A stretch of 51,525 nucleotides of DNA from Pseudanabaena sp. M085S1SP2A07QC (lineage in GTDB: Bacteria > Cyanobacteriota > Cyanobacteriia > Pseudanabaenales > Pseudanabaenaceae). Position numbers and translations under genes: made by a program. The stretch covers positions 1-51,525 of the forward strand of contig JADBWK010000067.1 of NCBI GenBank assembly GCA_020404895.1. The letters run 5' to 3'. How positions within the stretch are numbered: position 1 is the first letter of the stretch; every line of letters starts with the position of its first letter. Under the pieces are notes generated by a model, which had not been told where the DNA came from, made no database searches, and saw only the letters and a list, made by a program, of their open reading frames with translations. Below, piece after piece: positions 17,359 through 25,288 of the stretch.

Positions 17359-17411
17359 ATCCCAAATAGGCGATTAAGCAGAAAAATTCTGCCTAATCGC
17401 CTATTTGGGAT
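17359..17411. repeat. Palindrome unique to repeat copy A
   Basis: ATCCCAAATAGGCGATTAAG pairs with CTAATCGCCTATTTGGGAT across GCAGAAAAATTCTG-type sequence. In copy B only one arm exists, so copy A gained the second arm by an inverted duplication. Confidence 0.8.
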
Positions 17412-17602
17412 CTTAGCCCAACAATATCATGCATTATTTAGCTATATAAACCTGAACCACTCAATACAAAAATACGCAAGTTTAGCCACAACCACGCAAA
17501 TTTTTAGATCTGATCCCAGACTTAGTTAGAGAGATTTTTTTACTCTTAGGCTTTGTTTGCGATCGCCCCAACAATCTATCCGCTGGATGTACCGAAAATT
17601 TA

Positions 17603-17659
17603 ATTTACCCAAAAGAAAAGGGATAGTGCAAAGCACTACCCCTTTTCTTTTAGGTAAAT
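17603..17659. repeat. Hairpin at the end of copy A
   Basis: ATTTACCCAAAAGAAAAGGG... pairs with ...CCCCTTTTCTTTTAGGTAAAT, 26-bp arms with very few mismatches and a 5-base loop. Confidence 0.8.
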
Positions 17660-17697
17660 CGTCAAACGTTCCCCCCACAAAATATAAGACCCGCTTT

Positions 17698-17704
17698 GTT
17701 ATAT
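17698..17704 (-). other. Cassette 2 inverse core site (ATATAAC)
   Basis: On the minus strand, 24 bases after the stop of the exported cassette gene, ATATAACAAAGCG begins. ATATAAC is complementary with one mismatch to the cassette's own leading core GTTATGT (18415). Copy A begins a few bases further on, so the rest of this attC seems replaced by the repeat. Confidence 0.45.
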
Positions 17705-17727
17705 CCCAATTGAGAACATTCACGCCG

Positions 17728-18369
17728 CTATTTGATTTCAACATCAAAAACTCCGCCACCAGGAGGTGGGCTCGTTCTACGAGGAACGATATTTCCCCAC
17801 CAATCCCTAGCTACCGTTTTCCCATTTTCTAAACTAAGAGTTTGATATCCGCTGTGATCTGTCTTGGGTTCGAAGGTAACTTTATACCCTTTTGGCAGCT
17901 TAGGTATTGTCACCATGTTTAGGCTCTTTAATCCTGGGCCGCGACATGCAATGTCTCGTTCCTGAACCTTAATGCTGTAAAGAATATCTCTCTTCTCAGA
18001 GTCTTTGGATACCGTGCGTTTGAAACCGAAAGCAGCGCACGAACCATGAGCCCAATTGCCGAGGAGTGTGTTTTGTGAGAAGTTGATAGATGGAAACGTC
18101 ACGCTTTTGCAAGCCATGTTTCTCGCTTTGCTTATCTTCTTCTGAAATTCCTCATAAGCTTGCTGATCGTCGATCACGAGTTTTTCCTCTAAGAAGGATT
18201 CACCTTCACGACGTTTAAACTCAGGCGTGTCAATTAGTGAGGATAGAATGAAGCAGCGTTCTTGAATATCAATATTCTCAAAAGTTATTGATAACCGATC
18301 TTGGGCAGCAACGCCCAAAACATTTGATGCTCCTATGGCAGAAATAAGCAAGATTGCAGACGCTCTCAT
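17728..18369 (-). CDS. Exported protein of unknown function (cassette gene 2)
   Basis: The 213-residue protein has a signal peptide (MRASAILLISAIGASNVLG, cleavage plausible after VAAQ) and five cysteines in the mature part. The C-terminal beta-rich part (KLPKGYKVTFEPKTDHSGYQ) ends in a Pro/Gly-rich tail. I do not recognise the family. ATG 18369 is preceded by GAGGT. Base composition is richer in GC than neighbouring cyanobacterial genes and HIP1 octamers are absent, which fits transfer. It starts 40 bases after a core site, as cassette genes do. Confidence 0.7.
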   Translation of the reverse strand: MRASAILLISAIGASNVLGVAAQDRLSITFENIDIQERCFILSSLIDTPEFKRREGESFLEEKLVIDDQQAYEEFQKKISKARNMACKSVTFPSINFSQNTLLGNWAHGSCAAFGFKRTVSKDSEKRDILYSIKVQERDIACRGPGLKSLNMVTIPKLPKGYKVTFEPKTDHSGYQTLSLENGKTVARDWWGNIVPRRTSPPPGGGVFDVEIK

Positions 18370-18408
18370 TTTGACCTCTCGTGCATCAAAGAATTGGGCT
18401 GTAATGGG

Positions 18409-18464
18409 ACATAACGGACTAGTTGAGCGGCGAGCATAGCAAGTCAGCTATGCGATTGTTGGGC
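18409..18464 (-). other. Candidate attC recombination site (56 bp)
   Basis: On the minus strand R'' GCCCAAC (18464-18458) is followed by AATCGC, a perfect hairpin GCATAGC-TGACTT-GCTATGC, then CTCAACTAGTCC and R' GTTATGT (18415-18409). The left end (YAACAATCG) and right end (CTCAACT..CCGTTATG) resemble attC sites such as that of aadA-type cassettes. R'' is exactly complementary to GTTGGGC, the core that opens cassette 1 at 18929, as expected when a circular cassette integrates. Confidence 0.6.
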
Positions 18465-18469
18465 TCATT

Positions 18470-18847
18470 TCAGCGGGACTTGTTGCGTCTGATCAAGCCA
18501 ACTATCATCACAACGAAACCAAGCAGCATCCCGAGAAGCGCAGGCATAGCCATGCTCATTGAAGCCCAAAACGCGGTTTCAGTCGCATATTGTCCGAAAC
18601 CACATGGGGTAGTCTCGCCGAGCCAGCCTCCGCATCGACCGGAATAGGCTGGGAGCCACACTAGGAAAACGAGGACAAAGGCGGCAATGAAGGGACTGAT
18701 CAACGCCAGTGCGGGCAGGAACCATGCCGTCCGACCAGATACTTGCCGCGTGACAAAGCGCCACATAGCGATGGGCGGCAAAAGAATCAGCAATCCGTAA
18801 ATGATGAACAGTCCGTAAATGATGAACAGGGTGATAACATTGCCCAT
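18470..18847 (-). CDS. Small multi-pass membrane protein (cassette gene 1)
   Basis: The protein of about 125 residues has three or four hydrophobic segments (ITLFIIYGLFIIYGLLIL; WFLPALALISPFIAAFVLVF; ASMSMAMPALLGMLLGFVVM) and a basic tail RRNKSR. The first helix contains an in-frame 18-bp tandem duplication encoding LFIIYG-type repeats. Start ATG 18847 is preferred; TTG 18856 would add three residues. GC content is visibly higher than the surroundings. It precedes the candidate attC. Family not recognised. Confidence 0.65.
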   Translation of the reverse strand: MGNVITLFIIYGLFIIYGLLILLPPIAMWRFVTRQVSGRTAWFLPALALISPFIAAFVLVFLVWLPAYSGRCGGWLGETTPCGFGQYATETAFWASMSMAMPALLGMLLGFVVMIVGLIRRNKSR

Positions 18848-18922
18848 AATGTCCAAATCTCTTGGTGAGTCTTACGTAGGGACAAGTCGATCAATACGCT
18901 TTCATCACTAGCTAATCGTGAT

Positions 18923-18929
18923 GCCCAAC
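18923..18929 (-). other. Cassette 1 leading core site (GTTGGGC)
   Basis: The minus strand reads ACATA-GTTGGGC at the junction of repeat copy B and cassette 1. It matches GTTRRRY exactly, and its complement GCCCAAC occurs just after the cassette 1 gene. Confidence 0.5.
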
Positions 18930-18932
18930 TAT

Positions 18933-19340
18933 GTATTAGACAGAAAAATTCTGTCCAGTCTAACTATAGGGTATATAGGCTGAAAGTCAAGTTTCTACCT
19001 ATACACCCTATACGGGATGTTACACAGAAAAATTCTGCCTAATCGCCTATTTGGAGTGTTAGCCCGACAATATCATGTATTATTTATCTATATAAACCTA
19101 AATCACTTAAATATAAAAATACTCAAGTGATCCACAACCACGTAAATTTTTAGATCTGATCCCAGACTTAGTTAGAGAGATTATTTTACTCTTTGGCTTT
19201 GGTTGCGATCGCCTCAACAATCTCTTTACTGCGTGTAACCAAAATTTGATTTACCCAAAATAAAAGGGGTAGTGATTTGCACTACCCCTTTTATTTTAGG
19301 TAAATTGTCAAACGATCCCCCCACAAAATATAAGACCCGC
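18933..19340. repeat. Direct repeat copy B (408 bp, non-coding)
   Basis: Partner of copy A, flanking the two GC-richer cassettes. On the minus strand both copies end in CTGTCTAATAC directly before a core site. Both also contain an imperfect hairpin (ATAGGGTGTATA .. CCTATATACCCTATA) that on copy B is bounded by GTGTAAC and GTTAGAC, another attC-like arrangement. No coding frame is seen. Confidence 0.9.
19249..19305. repeat. Hairpin at the end of copy B
   Basis: ATTTACCCAAAATAAAAGGGG pairs perfectly with CCCCTTTTATTTTAGGTAAAT through 26-bp arms. The substitutions relative to copy A (AATAAAA versus AAGAAAA) are compensated in both arms. Confidence 0.85.
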
Positions 19341-19358
19341 AAAGCGAGTCTTATAACC

Positions 19359-19502
19359 TTAATAGCGATTAACGCGCCGTGAGTTATTTCTTACTGGTAT
19401 AGGAATCAACTCAGGGTGGGGCTGATTTTGTCCCAAAAGGGATTCCAGAACGCGATTTAGAATTTCGCCTAACTCTTTCAGTGCTTTCTTGATCGCTTTC
19501 AC
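19359..19502 (-). CDS. Small conserved-looking basic protein, 47 residues
   Basis: A minus frame from GTG 19502 (AGGGAG nine bases upstream) reads MKAIKKALKELGEILNRVLE, then SLLGQNQPHPELIPIPVRNN and SRRVNRY, stopping at 19359. An amphipathic helix is followed by a Pro-rich segment and a basic tail. No family is assigned. It is 37 bases downstream of cinA on the same strand and could be the last gene of that transcript. Confidence 0.55.
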   Translation of the reverse strand: MKAIKKALKELGEILNRVLESLLGQNQPHPELIPIPVRNNSRRVNRY

Positions 19503-19539
19503 TATACTTGGCTCCCTATCATCGTCTAGGTTTATTTAC

Positions 19540-20796
19540 TCACATCATAACAAATCTTTTCCTAAACAAATCTAAAGCTGACATTACAGTTGCCTTTCTA
19601 ATCCAATTTCTTCCTCTAGAGGGACTAAAACGCAGCTCGATCGCCTCGACTTTGCCATCTGGATGCGCGATCCCAACATAAATTAAGCCAACGGGTTTAG
19701 CCTCAGTGCCGCCATTTGGTCCCGCGATCCCTGTAATACTAATCCCCCAATCAGACTTGAGTTTTGCTTTGATCCCGATCGCCATTTGTTTAGCCACGAT
19801 CGCACTGACCGCACCATGCCGATCGAGAGCTTGGCGATCGACATTGAGTAAATCAACTTTGACATCATTGCTATAACTAATTACACCACCAAGGAAATAA
19901 CTAGAACTGCCTGAAACCTCAGTTAAAGCTTCCCCCAACCATCCGCCCGTGCAAGATTCCGCAACTGCAAGAGTTTGTCCACCCTCTTGTAAGAGGCTAC
20001 CAGCAACACTCGCAAGCGTATCCTCATCAGTGCCATAGCAAAACTCACCCGTGAGTTCACGAATCTCAGCTTCGACAGGAGCAATTAAAGCGATCGCCTC
20101 TTCTTGAGTATTTGCCCTTGCGGTAATCCTTAGTCTTGCTTGTCCGTAATTGGCATAAGGCGCAACTGTGGGATTCTTAAGATCAAATAAGTGATTGACT
20201 TTCGTTGCAAGAGCAGATTCAGCTATGCCCCAGTACAGCAACACCTTAGAATGAAATGTCCCTTGTCCATAGTTTCGGGATAGCAGCAATGGTGCAGCAG
20301 TCTGCTCCCACATGGGATGCATCTCGCTAGGCACACCAGGAAAAGTCAAGATCAATAAATTGGGCTGCGGTTCCCAGATCATCCCTGGGGCAGTCCCAAC
20401 GGGATTATGTAATATTTCTGCACCCTTGGGCAGTAGCGCTTGTTTGCGATTGTTAGGTGTGAGAGTCCGTCCAGTTTGCGCCGCCATCTGCTGGATACGC
20501 TCCCAAATTTCGGGACGTTCTTCGAGAGTTGTATTGAAAAAATTGGCGATCGCTTCAGTCGTCAAATCATCGGGTGTGGGACCAAGCCCACCGGTGGTAA
20601 TAATCAAGTTAGAGCGACTAGCTGCAATTTCTAAAGCTTGATGAATGCGATCGGGGTTGTCGCCAACAACGGTTTGATAAAAATGTGGCACTCCCAGCAA
20701 GGCAAGTTGCTGCGCTAAATACTGAGCATTACTATTGAGTATCTCGCCCAACAATAATTCTGTGCCAATACAAAGGATCTCCGCGCCAACATTCAT
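19540..20796 (-). CDS. cinA: CinA-family protein (NMN deamidase / ADP-ribose pyrophosphatase-like)
   Basis: From ATG 20796 the protein has 418 residues. The N-terminal MoaB/COG1058-like domain shows AEILCIGTELLLGEI, TTGGLGPTPDDLT and FPGVPSEM. The C-terminal CinA domain shows VAESCTGGWLGEALT, GGVISYSNDVK and GISITGIAGPNGGT. CinA proteins deamidate NMN (C-terminal domain) and hydrolyse nucleotide-linked substrates. An in-frame upstream start at 20838 would add 14 residues and is not supported. It lies 70 bases after khpA on the same strand. Confidence 0.95.
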   Translation of the reverse strand: MNVGAEILCIGTELLLGEILNSNAQYLAQQLALLGVPHFYQTVVGDNPDRIHQALEIAASRSNLIITTGGLGPTPDDLTTEAIANFFNTTLEERPEIWERIQQMAAQTGRTLTPNNRKQALLPKGAEILHNPVGTAPGMIWEPQPNLLILTFPGVPSEMHPMWEQTAAPLLLSRNYGQGTFHSKVLLYWGIAESALATKVNHLFDLKNPTVAPYANYGQARLRITARANTQEEAIALIAPVEAEIRELTGEFCYGTDEDTLASVAGSLLQEGGQTLAVAESCTGGWLGEALTEVSGSSSYFLGGVISYSNDVKVDLLNVDRQALDRHGAVSAIVAKQMAIGIKAKLKSDWGISITGIAGPNGGTEAKPVGLIYVGIAHPDGKVEAIELRFSPSRGRNWIRKATVMSALDLFRKRFVMM

Positions 20797-20866
20797 ATAT
20801 TTGCTTTCACTGGATTTACAAAAATAAAAGGGGTGCAACGCACCCCCAATATTTTAGTTATTGATT

Positions 20867-21244
20867 TTAATTAACGATTTCCCGTCGCTTCGGTTTTTCG
20901 ACATTGATCCGAGGACGCTCAACTTGTATTTGTTGTCGTTCGGGATCTGAATACTCTGCATTTCGGTCTTGATAATCGTCAGAATTTGAGTTGGGGTTTG
21001 GGTCAAAAACTTCAAATCTGGCGCTATGTCCAGCTTCTTCAGCGGCAGTCATCACCACAGTCCGAACTGCTTGAATCGTCCGTCCCCCTTTACCAAAAAC
21101 TCGCCCCCGATCTTCTGGATCGAAAGCAACTCTGATCCAGACGCGATCGTTTTTGCTATTTGACTCAAAATCTACCCGCAGCGCGTCTGGATGAGCTAAT
21201 AATGGCTTCAGCAAAAAACTAATTAAGGCGTTATAGTCTGGCAC
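20867..21244 (-). CDS. khpA: KH-domain RNA-binding protein KhpA
   Basis: The 125-residue protein has a single KH domain with the GxxG loop in GRVFGKGGRTIQAVRTVV (about residues 48-65). A poorly ordered acidic/basic tail (NSNSDDYQDRN, ending KPKRREIVN) follows, longer than in Firmicute KhpA. It probably binds RNA in the cytoplasm. It follows rpsP by 38 bases on the same strand, the usual rpsP-khpA arrangement. Confidence 0.92.
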   Translation of the reverse strand: MPDYNALISFLLKPLLAHPDALRVDFESNSKNDRVWIRVAFDPEDRGRVFGKGGRTIQAVRTVVMTAAEEAGHSARFEVFDPNPNSNSDDYQDRNAEYSDPERQQIQVERPRINVEKPKRREIVN

Positions 21245-21282
21245 AAGTTTAGATTTGCACGAATTTAGAATTAATTCAAAAA

Positions 21283-21531
21283 TTAAGCAGTAACGAGATC
21301 GAATACTTTTGCTTTTTCGAGGATGCGACGCACTGTATCAGTAGGTTGAGCGCCTTGCTTGATGCGAAGAACGATCGCAGGTACATCCAGTTGGGTTTCT
21401 TTGGTACGTGGGTTGTAGAAACCGAGTTCAGCAAGAGGACGACCATCGCGACGGCTAGTACTGTTTACGGCAACGATGCGATAGCTGGCTTCAAATTTTT
21501 TGCCAAATCGCTTTAATCTCAACTTCATCAT
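21283..21531 (-). CDS. rpsP: 30S ribosomal protein S16
   Basis: The 82-residue protein begins [20 protein letters not shown] and contains [20 protein letters not shown], the S16 signature. It helps 30S assembly by binding 16S rRNA. It heads the minus-strand run rpsP-khpA-cinA. Confidence 0.97.
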   Translation of the reverse strand: MMKLRLKRFGKKFEASYRIVAVNSTSRRDGRPLAELGFYNPRTKETQLDVPAIVLRIKQGAQPTDTVRRILEKAKVFDLVTA

Positions 21532-21646
21532 GGGTTTATGGCTCTAGTTTCTGAGTTTGATCTAGTTCAATACTATTTGGATATTTTAGCAGGCTTATTA
21601 ATATAGCATTATTTTAAGCACCTCAGCATAATTAAAAAACTAGAGT

Positions 21647-21687
21647 CAAAATCTGTACCGCCCGTGCAGCAGGCGGTACAGATTTTG
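21647..21687. repeat. Palindrome, 16-bp arms
   Basis: CAAAATCTGTACCGCC pairs with GGCGGTACAGATTTTG around CGTGCAGCA. It lies in the divergent gap between rpsP and the small membrane protein gene. Confidence 0.75.
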
Positions 21688-21719
21688 GGATCTTATATTT
21701 AATTGAGCCTAGCTACTTA

Positions 21720-21765
21720 GGGTTTAAATCGTAGATAATATGATTGTCTTCTATGATTTAAACCC
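21720..21765. promoter_or_regulatory. Inverted repeat abutting a GTG start
   Basis: GGGTTTAAATCGTAGA (21720-21735) pairs with TCTATGATTTAAACCC (21750-21765), 16-bp arms with one G-T wobble. The right arm ends at the base before the GTG start of the 50-residue gene. It could be an RNA hairpin masking the start or a DNA operator. Confidence 0.5.
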
Positions 21766-21918
21766 GTGCCATTTTTTCGTCAATACATTGCACCGTTCAT
21801 CATCTTTGCAATCTTTTTGTTTACGCTAGTACTGGTTAGCTCTCGCGCTTTCTTGCCAGACGACATGGTTGCCCCAGCTCCCATCGGCATGATTTCGGGC
21901 TTATCTCTTATTTCCTAG
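21766..21918 (+). CDS. Small membrane protein, 50 residues, upstream of pyrB
   Basis: The frame from GTG 21766 reads MPFFRQYIAPFIIFAIFLFT and LVLVSSRAFL, one strong transmembrane helix, then PDDMVAPAPIGMISGLSLIS, ending at TAG 21916-21918. There are 12 bases to pyrB, so the two are probably co-transcribed. The hydrophobic organisation and tight spacing support a real gene. Function unknown. Confidence 0.55.
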   Translation: MPFFRQYIAPFIIFAIFLFTLVLVSSRAFLPDDMVAPAPIGMISGLSLIS

Positions 21919-21930
21919 CTTTAAAGCATA

Positions 21931-22899
21931 ATGACTGAACTTACTTGGCAGCGACGACATGTGATCTCGCTAGCCGATTTTACGACGAATGATTATGAAA
22001 CGGTCTTACAAACTGCCGTTAGCTTCTTAGAAGTGCTGTCACGACGCAATAAAAAAGTGCCAACCTTGCAGAGCAAAGTTGTCGCTAATTTGTTTTTTGA
22101 ATCTTCGACTCGAACTCGCAATAGTTTTGAGCTTGCCGCCAAGCGACTCTCAGCCGACACCTTAAATTTTGCCCCTGGGACATCTGCACTTACCAAGGGC
22201 GAAACGATTCTTGACACGGCAAGAACTTTTCTGGCGATGGGTACGGACATTATGGTGATTCGCCATCAATCGGCAGGTGTGCCTTTGGCGATCGCCCGCG
22301 ATATGGATGCCCTCAGTGGCAAAGTGGCAATCCTCAATGCTGGTGATGGCAAGCATGAACATCCATCTCAAGCATTGCTCGATCTCTTAACTCTCTGCAT
22401 GTATCTCAATCCCAAAGCGCCAACAGCTAAGGATCTAAAAGGCAAAAAAGTAGCGATCGTTGGCGATATTTTGCATTCACGGGTAGCGCGATCGAATCTT
22501 TGGAGTTTGCTTACCAACGGTGCAGATGTTCATCTCGCCGCACCACCAACATTATTACCACCAGAATTTGCCGAATACGGTGCAAAAATCCACTACACCC
22601 TTGAGCCAGCCCTTGAGGATGCTGATTTTGTGATGACTTTGCGCTTGCAAATGGAGCGCATGGGGCAATTTCTGATTCCCAGTTTGCGCGAATATCATGC
22701 AAGGTATGGGATTACGCGCGATCACCTAGCCAAATGTGCACCCAATGTCCAAGTTCTACATCCTGGTCCCGTTAATCGTGGTGTAGAGATTAGCTCTGAC
22801 TTGATGGACGATTCCCGCCTGAGCTTGATTGATAAACAGGTAACTAATGGTGTAGCGATCAGGATGAGCTTGTTATATTTACTCGGCACAGCAATTTAA
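21931..22899 (+). CDS. pyrB: Aspartate carbamoyltransferase catalytic subunit
   Basis: The 322-residue protein shows [18 protein letters not shown], the carbamoyl phosphate-binding STRTR motif, with [12 protein letters not shown] and [13 protein letters not shown]. It makes carbamoyl-aspartate, the first committed step of pyrimidine synthesis. No pyrI regulatory subunit is adjacent. Length is normal. Confidence 0.97.
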   Translation: MTELTWQRRHVISLADFTTNDYETVLQTAVSFLEVLSRRNKKVPTLQSKVVANLFFESSTRTRNSFELAAKRLSADTLNFAPGTSALTKGETILDTARTFLAMGTDIMVIRHQSAGVPLAIARDMDALSGKVAILNAGDGKHEHPSQALLDLLTLCMYLNPKAPTAKDLKGKKVAIVGDILHSRVARSNLWSLLTNGADVHLAAPPTLLPPEFAEYGAKIHYTLEPALEDADFVMTLRLQMERMGQFLIPSLREYHARYGITRDHLAKCAPNVQVLHPGPVNRGVEISSDLMDDSRLSLIDKQVTNGVAIRMSLLYLLGTAI

Positions 22900-22933
22900 A
22901 CTGTTTTTGAAAAGAAACAATTTATAGTCGTCT

Positions 22934-24019
22934 CTAAAAAAATCGAATTTGCAGGTTTAATTTGATATATGGAATTTGATTAGTTTCATCAAAATATATT
23001 TGACCGAATTTATGTCTAGTTGTACTACCTCTTTCCAATTTTGTTCTATTGAACAGATAATTTTCAAAATCCTTAGGAAAATAGACGTAAAAATATGTAA
23101 TTACATCCCCTCTCTTTGATACGACTATATGACCTCCACTAACTGAATTGTAGCCATCCCAAGGAGTATTCGGCATCATTCCCAGTGCAATCACAGACAA
23201 AAAATCTCTTATCTTTTTCTCATAGAAATATTTATTAGTAAAACCTAAAGGATTTCTCTCTGTTAATCTAGCAACCAAGTCAGAAATTTTATTTGCTTTT
23301 TTTGAAGAATAGTGATCTTCTAAAATATAAGATAATATTTGTGGAAGTTGACTATCAATTAAAATTAAATTATCGTAAAAGTTTTGCTTACTAATATGAC
23401 TAAACGATAGCTCAATTTGATTCTCATTAAAATATGAGAATTTATCATAAAAGTTTTTGATGTTATTCGCATTGTCAATATCTGATTGAGTTAAAGGATT
23501 TGGACTGTGGACTTCAAATATAAAGTTGGTTGCCCCCGTAGCATTTAAAAGTGTTGGCATACTCCCAAGCCAAGATTTAATACTGAAACCTAATTTTACA
23601 AAGTTTTTATTTCCTGAATCAATAATTGTCTGAATATCCACTTTTTCAGCAGAGGATGAAGCAACCCTATGTAAATTAATTTGCGAGATAAAATCTTCTA
23701 TTTCTTCTATTTCAAAGCTACTTCCTTTAGCACTTTTGATACTTTTCAATAACAAACTAGAATATTTTGTGAACTCAGTTATTGGAATTGATACTTAATC
23801 AGAAGAAGTGCCAATATAAATCTTGACAACTTGATTGTTTACATCCAATTGATAACGAGTAAAATTCAAACTATTACCATTAAAGACCTCTAGAACTGGA
23901 TAAAAGACATCTAACAATCTATTAAAGTTTTCGTCTCCAGCGTAAAGATTTTTATCGTCTATTATTTTTAACAAAGCGTATAATTCACTCCACTCGCCTT
24001 TGTTTTTAGATTTCTTCAC
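22934..24019 (-). pseudogene. HpaII-type restriction endonuclease, interrupted by an in-frame stop
   Basis: Codons 1-74 (from ATG 24019; KKSKNKGEWSELYALLKIID) end at TAA 23795-23797. The same frame then continues without shift (VSIPITEFTKYSSLLLKSIK) through 286 further codons to 22934. The downstream part contains LGFSIKSWLGSMPTLLNATG and ATNFIFEVHSPNPLT, characteristic of R.HpaII relatives that cut CCGG. Total length about 361 codons matches the family. A single nonsense codon therefore separates the N-terminus from the catalytic part. An internal restart at 23755 would lack the N-terminal fifth. Confidence 0.85.
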
Positions 24020-24034
24020 TATTTTTGTCCAATA

Positions 24035-25153
24035 CTACAATTGTTTAGTATTATGAAGTGTTTCAATAATCTTATATCCCATGCTTTGAATTGCAGGAAT
24101 CGCTACCGAATTTGCAAACTGTTTGTAAGCCTGTGCATCCGATACTTCTATCTTAAATGATTCAGGATAACCTTGTAATCTAGCCCACTCTCTTGGAGTC
24201 ATTCTCCTTATCCCCTCCCTATTCACATCTCCCTTAATTCTAGTTACAGGGGTAAAATCAGTAATGCGTTTATCAATTACAAGATTCCTTTCTTTACCCA
24301 TTCCTCCTATAACAATTGCATTGGCAATGCTATCATCCCCAATAATTGCATAGCCAAAACCGTTACCTTTATCTTGATGTCTTTGTTTATGAGCTATTAA
24401 AGTGTTTAGGTATTGATTAGACAAATAATACTTAATTGAGACTGGATTTTTTTCTTTAATATCAAGAAATTTAGGTATAGCAATATGAGATGTAGGATAT
24501 TCAAAATTATCTATTTCTAGATCTTGGCGAAATCCAACAATAAATACTCTTTCTCTATTTTGTGGAACACCAAAATTTTTAGCATTAATTATTTGAGGGT
24601 CTGGAACAAAGTAATTCAAATCATTTCTTAATATGTCCAAAATAGTAGTAATTGTCTTACCTTGATGATGAGACATTAATCCTTTAACATTCTCTAGAAA
24701 AAAAGCTTTTGGTTTTTTTTCTTTAATGATTCTTGCAATTTCAAAAAAAAGCGTACCTCTTGAGTCTTCAAAACCCTTTTTTCTTCCTGCTATTGAAAAA
24801 GCTTGGCATGGAAAACCCGCAGTTAAAATGTCGTGATCTGGAATCTCATTAGCAGATATTAATGTAATATCACCTCTAGGAATATCGCCAAAGTTTACTT
24901 CATAAGTTTGTCTTGAGTAGCGATCGATTTCTGAGGAAAAGACACATTTGCCACCCAAGTTCTGAAAAGCAATTCTAAAACCACCTATCCCAGCAAACAA
25001 GTCGATGAAAGTAAAGCTGCTGGGGAGAAATTGAGAACTATAATTATTCTGCTTAATATGAAGATTGCACTTTTTTTTCTTCGGCAAAGTAAAATCTAGT
25101 TCAAGTTGTTGTAAATCTACTAACACTTTATTTGTAATTAATTTTAGGCTCAA
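24035..25153 (-). CDS. C5-cytosine DNA methyltransferase (M.HpaII-like, probably CCGG)
   Basis: The 372-residue protein carries motif I FIDLFAGIGGFRIAFQN, motif IV with the catalytic Cys in GFPCQAFSIAG, motif VI ENVKGL, motif VIII QNRERVF, and motifs IX-X (RRMTPREWARLQGYP, QFANSVAIPAI). It is complete. The start is TTG 25153 after an AGG. It lies 15 bases upstream of the HpaII-type nuclease gene on the same strand, so CCGG specificity is inferred from the neighbour. It would still protect DNA although the nuclease looks inactivated. Confidence 0.93.
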   Translation of the reverse strand: MSLKLITNKVLVDLQQLELDFTLPKKKKCNLHIKQNNYSSQFLPSSFTFIDLFAGIGGFRIAFQNLGGKCVFSSEIDRYSRQTYEVNFGDIPRGDITLISANEIPDHDILTAGFPCQAFSIAGRKKGFEDSRGTLFFEIARIIKEKKPKAFFLENVKGLMSHHQGKTITTILDILRNDLNYFVPDPQIINAKNFGVPQNRERVFIVGFRQDLEIDNFEYPTSHIAIPKFLDIKEKNPVSIKYYLSNQYLNTLIAHKQRHQDKGNGFGYAIIGDDSIANAIVIGGMGKERNLVIDKRITDFTPVTRIKGDVNREGIRRMTPREWARLQGYPESFKIEVSDAQAYKQFANSVAIPAIQSMGYKIIETLHNTKQL

Positions 25154-25288
25154 TATACCTACCCTATTTTAGCTTAATGCTATGCTAAACATCAATGGAT
25201 GAGATATTTATTCTCAAATACAAGGTTAATTACTAAATATTCAAACGAGTAGTTCACAAGTAACTAAAGAATAGAGGGTATCCTCACA

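Larger units (their letters stand above)
17248..17694. repeat. Direct repeat copy A (447 bp, non-coding)
   Basis: This stretch is repeated, with about 85-90% identity by eye, as copy B at 18933-19340. Shared landmarks in order: GTATTAGAC palindrome, CTATAGGGTATATAGGCTGA, TACACCCTATACGGGAT, TTTTTAGATCTGATCCCAGA, and a terminal hairpin (17603-17659) that ends ATTTTA/TTTTAGGTAAAT. Copy A carries a 39-bp extra block that makes a near-perfect palindrome (17359-17411). I see no protein in it. Confidence 0.9.

Noticed and set aside
17526-17832. Frames inside repeat copy A
   Set aside because: They read through the hairpin arms (for example LPKRKG on both strands) and are broken in copy B.
22934-23755. 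Treating the HpaII-like C-terminal part as a complete 273-residue gene
   Set aside because: The upstream 74 codons are in the same frame, match the missing N-terminus of the family and are separated only by one TAA.
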